A stretch of 5,227 nt of DNA from Solobacterium sp. GTDB taxonomy: Bacteria > Bacillota_I > Bacilli_A > Erysipelotrichales > Erysipelotrichaceae. The notes under the pieces are model-generated. The model saw only the letters and a list, made by a program, of their open reading frames with translations, had not been told where the DNA came from and did not search any database. The stretch is from the NCBI GenBank assembly GCA_017543005.1, contig JAFWEA010000168.1, forward strand, positions 1 through 5,227. Reading direction: 5' to 3'. Below are positions 4,456 through 5,227 of this stretch, piece after piece. Position 1 is the first letter of the stretch. Each line of letters starts with the position of its first letter. Made by a program: the position numbers and the translations under genes.

Positions 4456-5109
4456 CTGCAATTGATCAGGGGCCTGGACCGGCTGCCCTGGACAGATGAA
4501 CAATACGAACTGGCCCGGCAGACCGGCGGGATCGTCGTCGAGATCCAGCAGGATGCCGAAGGTGTCCTGTTTGCCCTGCCGAAAGAAAAGATATTTACCG
4601 AATCAGCGATCGGCCGCGGCTATGTCAAGGACTATACCGTTGCCCAGATGAAAGCCTGGCAGATCACGGATGATGCCCACCCGGACGGAACCCCGCCCAT
4701 CTGTTCCCTGGAAGAACTGCTGGCCTTCCTGGCCCCGGAAAACCTGAAACTGCTGATCATCTTCCGCAATCAGCTGATCGGCTATGTCGGTATGGAAGAG
4801 AAAGCTGTCGCCCTGGTGCACCGGTACGGCCTGCAGGACCGCGTTTATTATGCGGCGGAAAGCTACGTCAGCGTCACGGATGTCCTGGCTGCCGATGCGC
4901 AGGCCCGGGCCGTGCTGATATATGATCAGCCCCTGCTGGACCCGGTCAGCTTTGCCGTAAAGAATCATCTGTACGGCCTGATGCCCCTGTCCGGCCAAAT
5001 CACCGAGACAATCCGGCAGCGCTGCCGGCAGAATCACCTGGTCCTGTTCTTCGAGCAGTCCGATCATCACAGAATCATTACAGCAGAGATCCCTGCAGAA
5101 ACGGAGTGA
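4447..5109 (+). CDS. GDPD-like protein lacking catalytic residues (pseudoenzyme candidate)
   Basis: A 220-residue protein with no signal peptide or membrane segment. Its linear pattern is that of glycerophosphodiester phosphodiesterases (TIM barrel): an RG near the N-terminus (R8-G9), GGIVVEIQQDAEG (27-39) in place of GAD-IE-DV--T-DG, then IGRGYVKDYTVAQMKAW (55-71) matching G-G-V-D-T--EL--L, then TPPICSLEELLAFL (82-95) matching IPTLEEVL, then LKLLIIFR (100-107) in place of L-IE-K. The hallmark residues are mostly gone: the H of HRG is isoleucine, PENT is PWTD, the second D of ExD is Q34, the HD pair is LP (44-45), and the later metal-binding E is isoleucine. Only E32 remains. Hydrolysis of glycerophosphodiesters is therefore unlikely; a binding, scaffold or new role is inferred. 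No Shine-Dalgarno precedes ATG 4447, and an in-frame stop at 4432-4434 excludes longer versions. The next gene starts 6 nt after its stop, suggesting an operon. Confidence 0.75.
   Translation: MNKLQLIRGLDRLPWTDEQYELARQTGGIVVEIQQDAEGVLFALPKEKIFTESAIGRGYVKDYTVAQMKAWQITDDAHPDGTPPICSLEELLAFLAPENLKLLIIFRNQLIGYVGMEEKAVALVHRYGLQDRVYYAAESYVSVTDVLAADAQARAVLIYDQPLLDPVSFAVKNHLYGLMPLSGQITETIRQRCRQNHLVLFFEQSDHHRIITAEIPAETE
5103..5106 (+). promoter_or_regulatory. Ribosome binding site of the last gene
   Basis: GGAG placed 9 nt before ATG 5116, inside the last codons of the GDPD-like gene. The arrangement suggests translation from the same mRNA as the preceding gene. Confidence 0.7.
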
Positions 5110-5115
5110 ATCAAT

Positions 5116-5227
5116 ATGACAAACGAAAAATGGAAAATCGCTTTTTACGGTGAAGAAGATTTTGCCGAACGGATGAAAGGCAGCGTCACTCCCTGGCTTT
5201 ATCAGAATGTGGTCTCCGGCACCACGC
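5116..5227 (+). CDS. Unrecognised protein, first 37 residues (cut by window edge)
   Basis: An open frame runs from ATG 5116 to the window end, starting MTNEKWKIAFYGEEDFAERM. GGAG 9 nt upstream and the 6-nt gap after the preceding stop make it a real gene, most likely co-transcribed with the GDPD-like gene. The visible part has no signal peptide: it is a charged start, a short beta-like WKIAFYG, then a helix-like acidic stretch. I do not recognise a family from this fragment and assign no function. Confidence 0.7.
   Translation, partial: MTNEKWKIAFYGEEDFAERMKGSVTPWLYQNVVSGTT

Noticed and set aside
1..5227. Mobile element, CRISPR array, tRNA or rRNA genes
   Set aside because: I saw no terminal repeats, transposase motifs, regularly spaced repeats or tRNA-like cloverleaf sequences. 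All long stretches are accounted for by protein genes.

Overview
The window looks like a piece of a Firmicutes (Bacillota) chromosome. The minus strand carries the classic rplJ-rplL-methyltransferase-rpoB cluster, with a ybxB/rsmC-like gene between rplL and rpoB as in Bacillus subtilis. The Shine-Dalgarno sites are strong and an L10-type attenuation leader precedes rplJ. The base composition is roughly balanced, not AT-rich. The wording of the RpoB N-terminus and of L12 reminds me of Erysipelotrichia-like lineages, but that placement is from memory and tentative.

Layout. Positions 1-2743 (minus strand) read, in transcription order: a promoter with a perfect -35, an L10-binding leader with a terminator/antiterminator pair, rplJ (L10), rplL (L7/L12), a hairpin that may attenuate, a class I SAM methyltransferase of the YbxB/RsmC type, a second hairpin, then the first 277 codons of rpoB, which leaves the window at base 1. 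This is a ribosomal stalk and RNA polymerase operon that L10-L12 probably autoregulates.

Positions 2792-4021 (plus strand) hold a divergently transcribed gene for a secreted, C-terminally membrane-anchored protein. Its outer part resembles the C-terminal (substrate-binding) domain of 5'-nucleotidases. It has no metallophosphatase domain and its substrate-binding motifs are degenerate. A hairpin terminator ends it and is probably shared with the convergent RidA-family gene (4020-4397, minus). A 49-bp divergent gap, centred on a perfect inverted repeat, separates the RidA gene from a plus-strand gene (4447-5109). That gene's product keeps the pattern of a glycerophosphodiester phosphodiesterase (GDPD) but lacks the catalytic histidines and most metal ligands. 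A further gene starts at 5116, apparently in the same operon, and is cut by the window end.

The left half is housekeeping. The novelty is on the right: two proteins that look like catalytically disabled relatives of known phosphohydrolases, the second apparently translated without a Shine-Dalgarno, plus the RNA structures in the gaps of the ribosomal operon. I saw no mobile element, CRISPR array, tRNA or rRNA. No stretch over 300 bases lacks a gene; the longest gap (2565-2831) holds the L10 leader and two divergent promoters.
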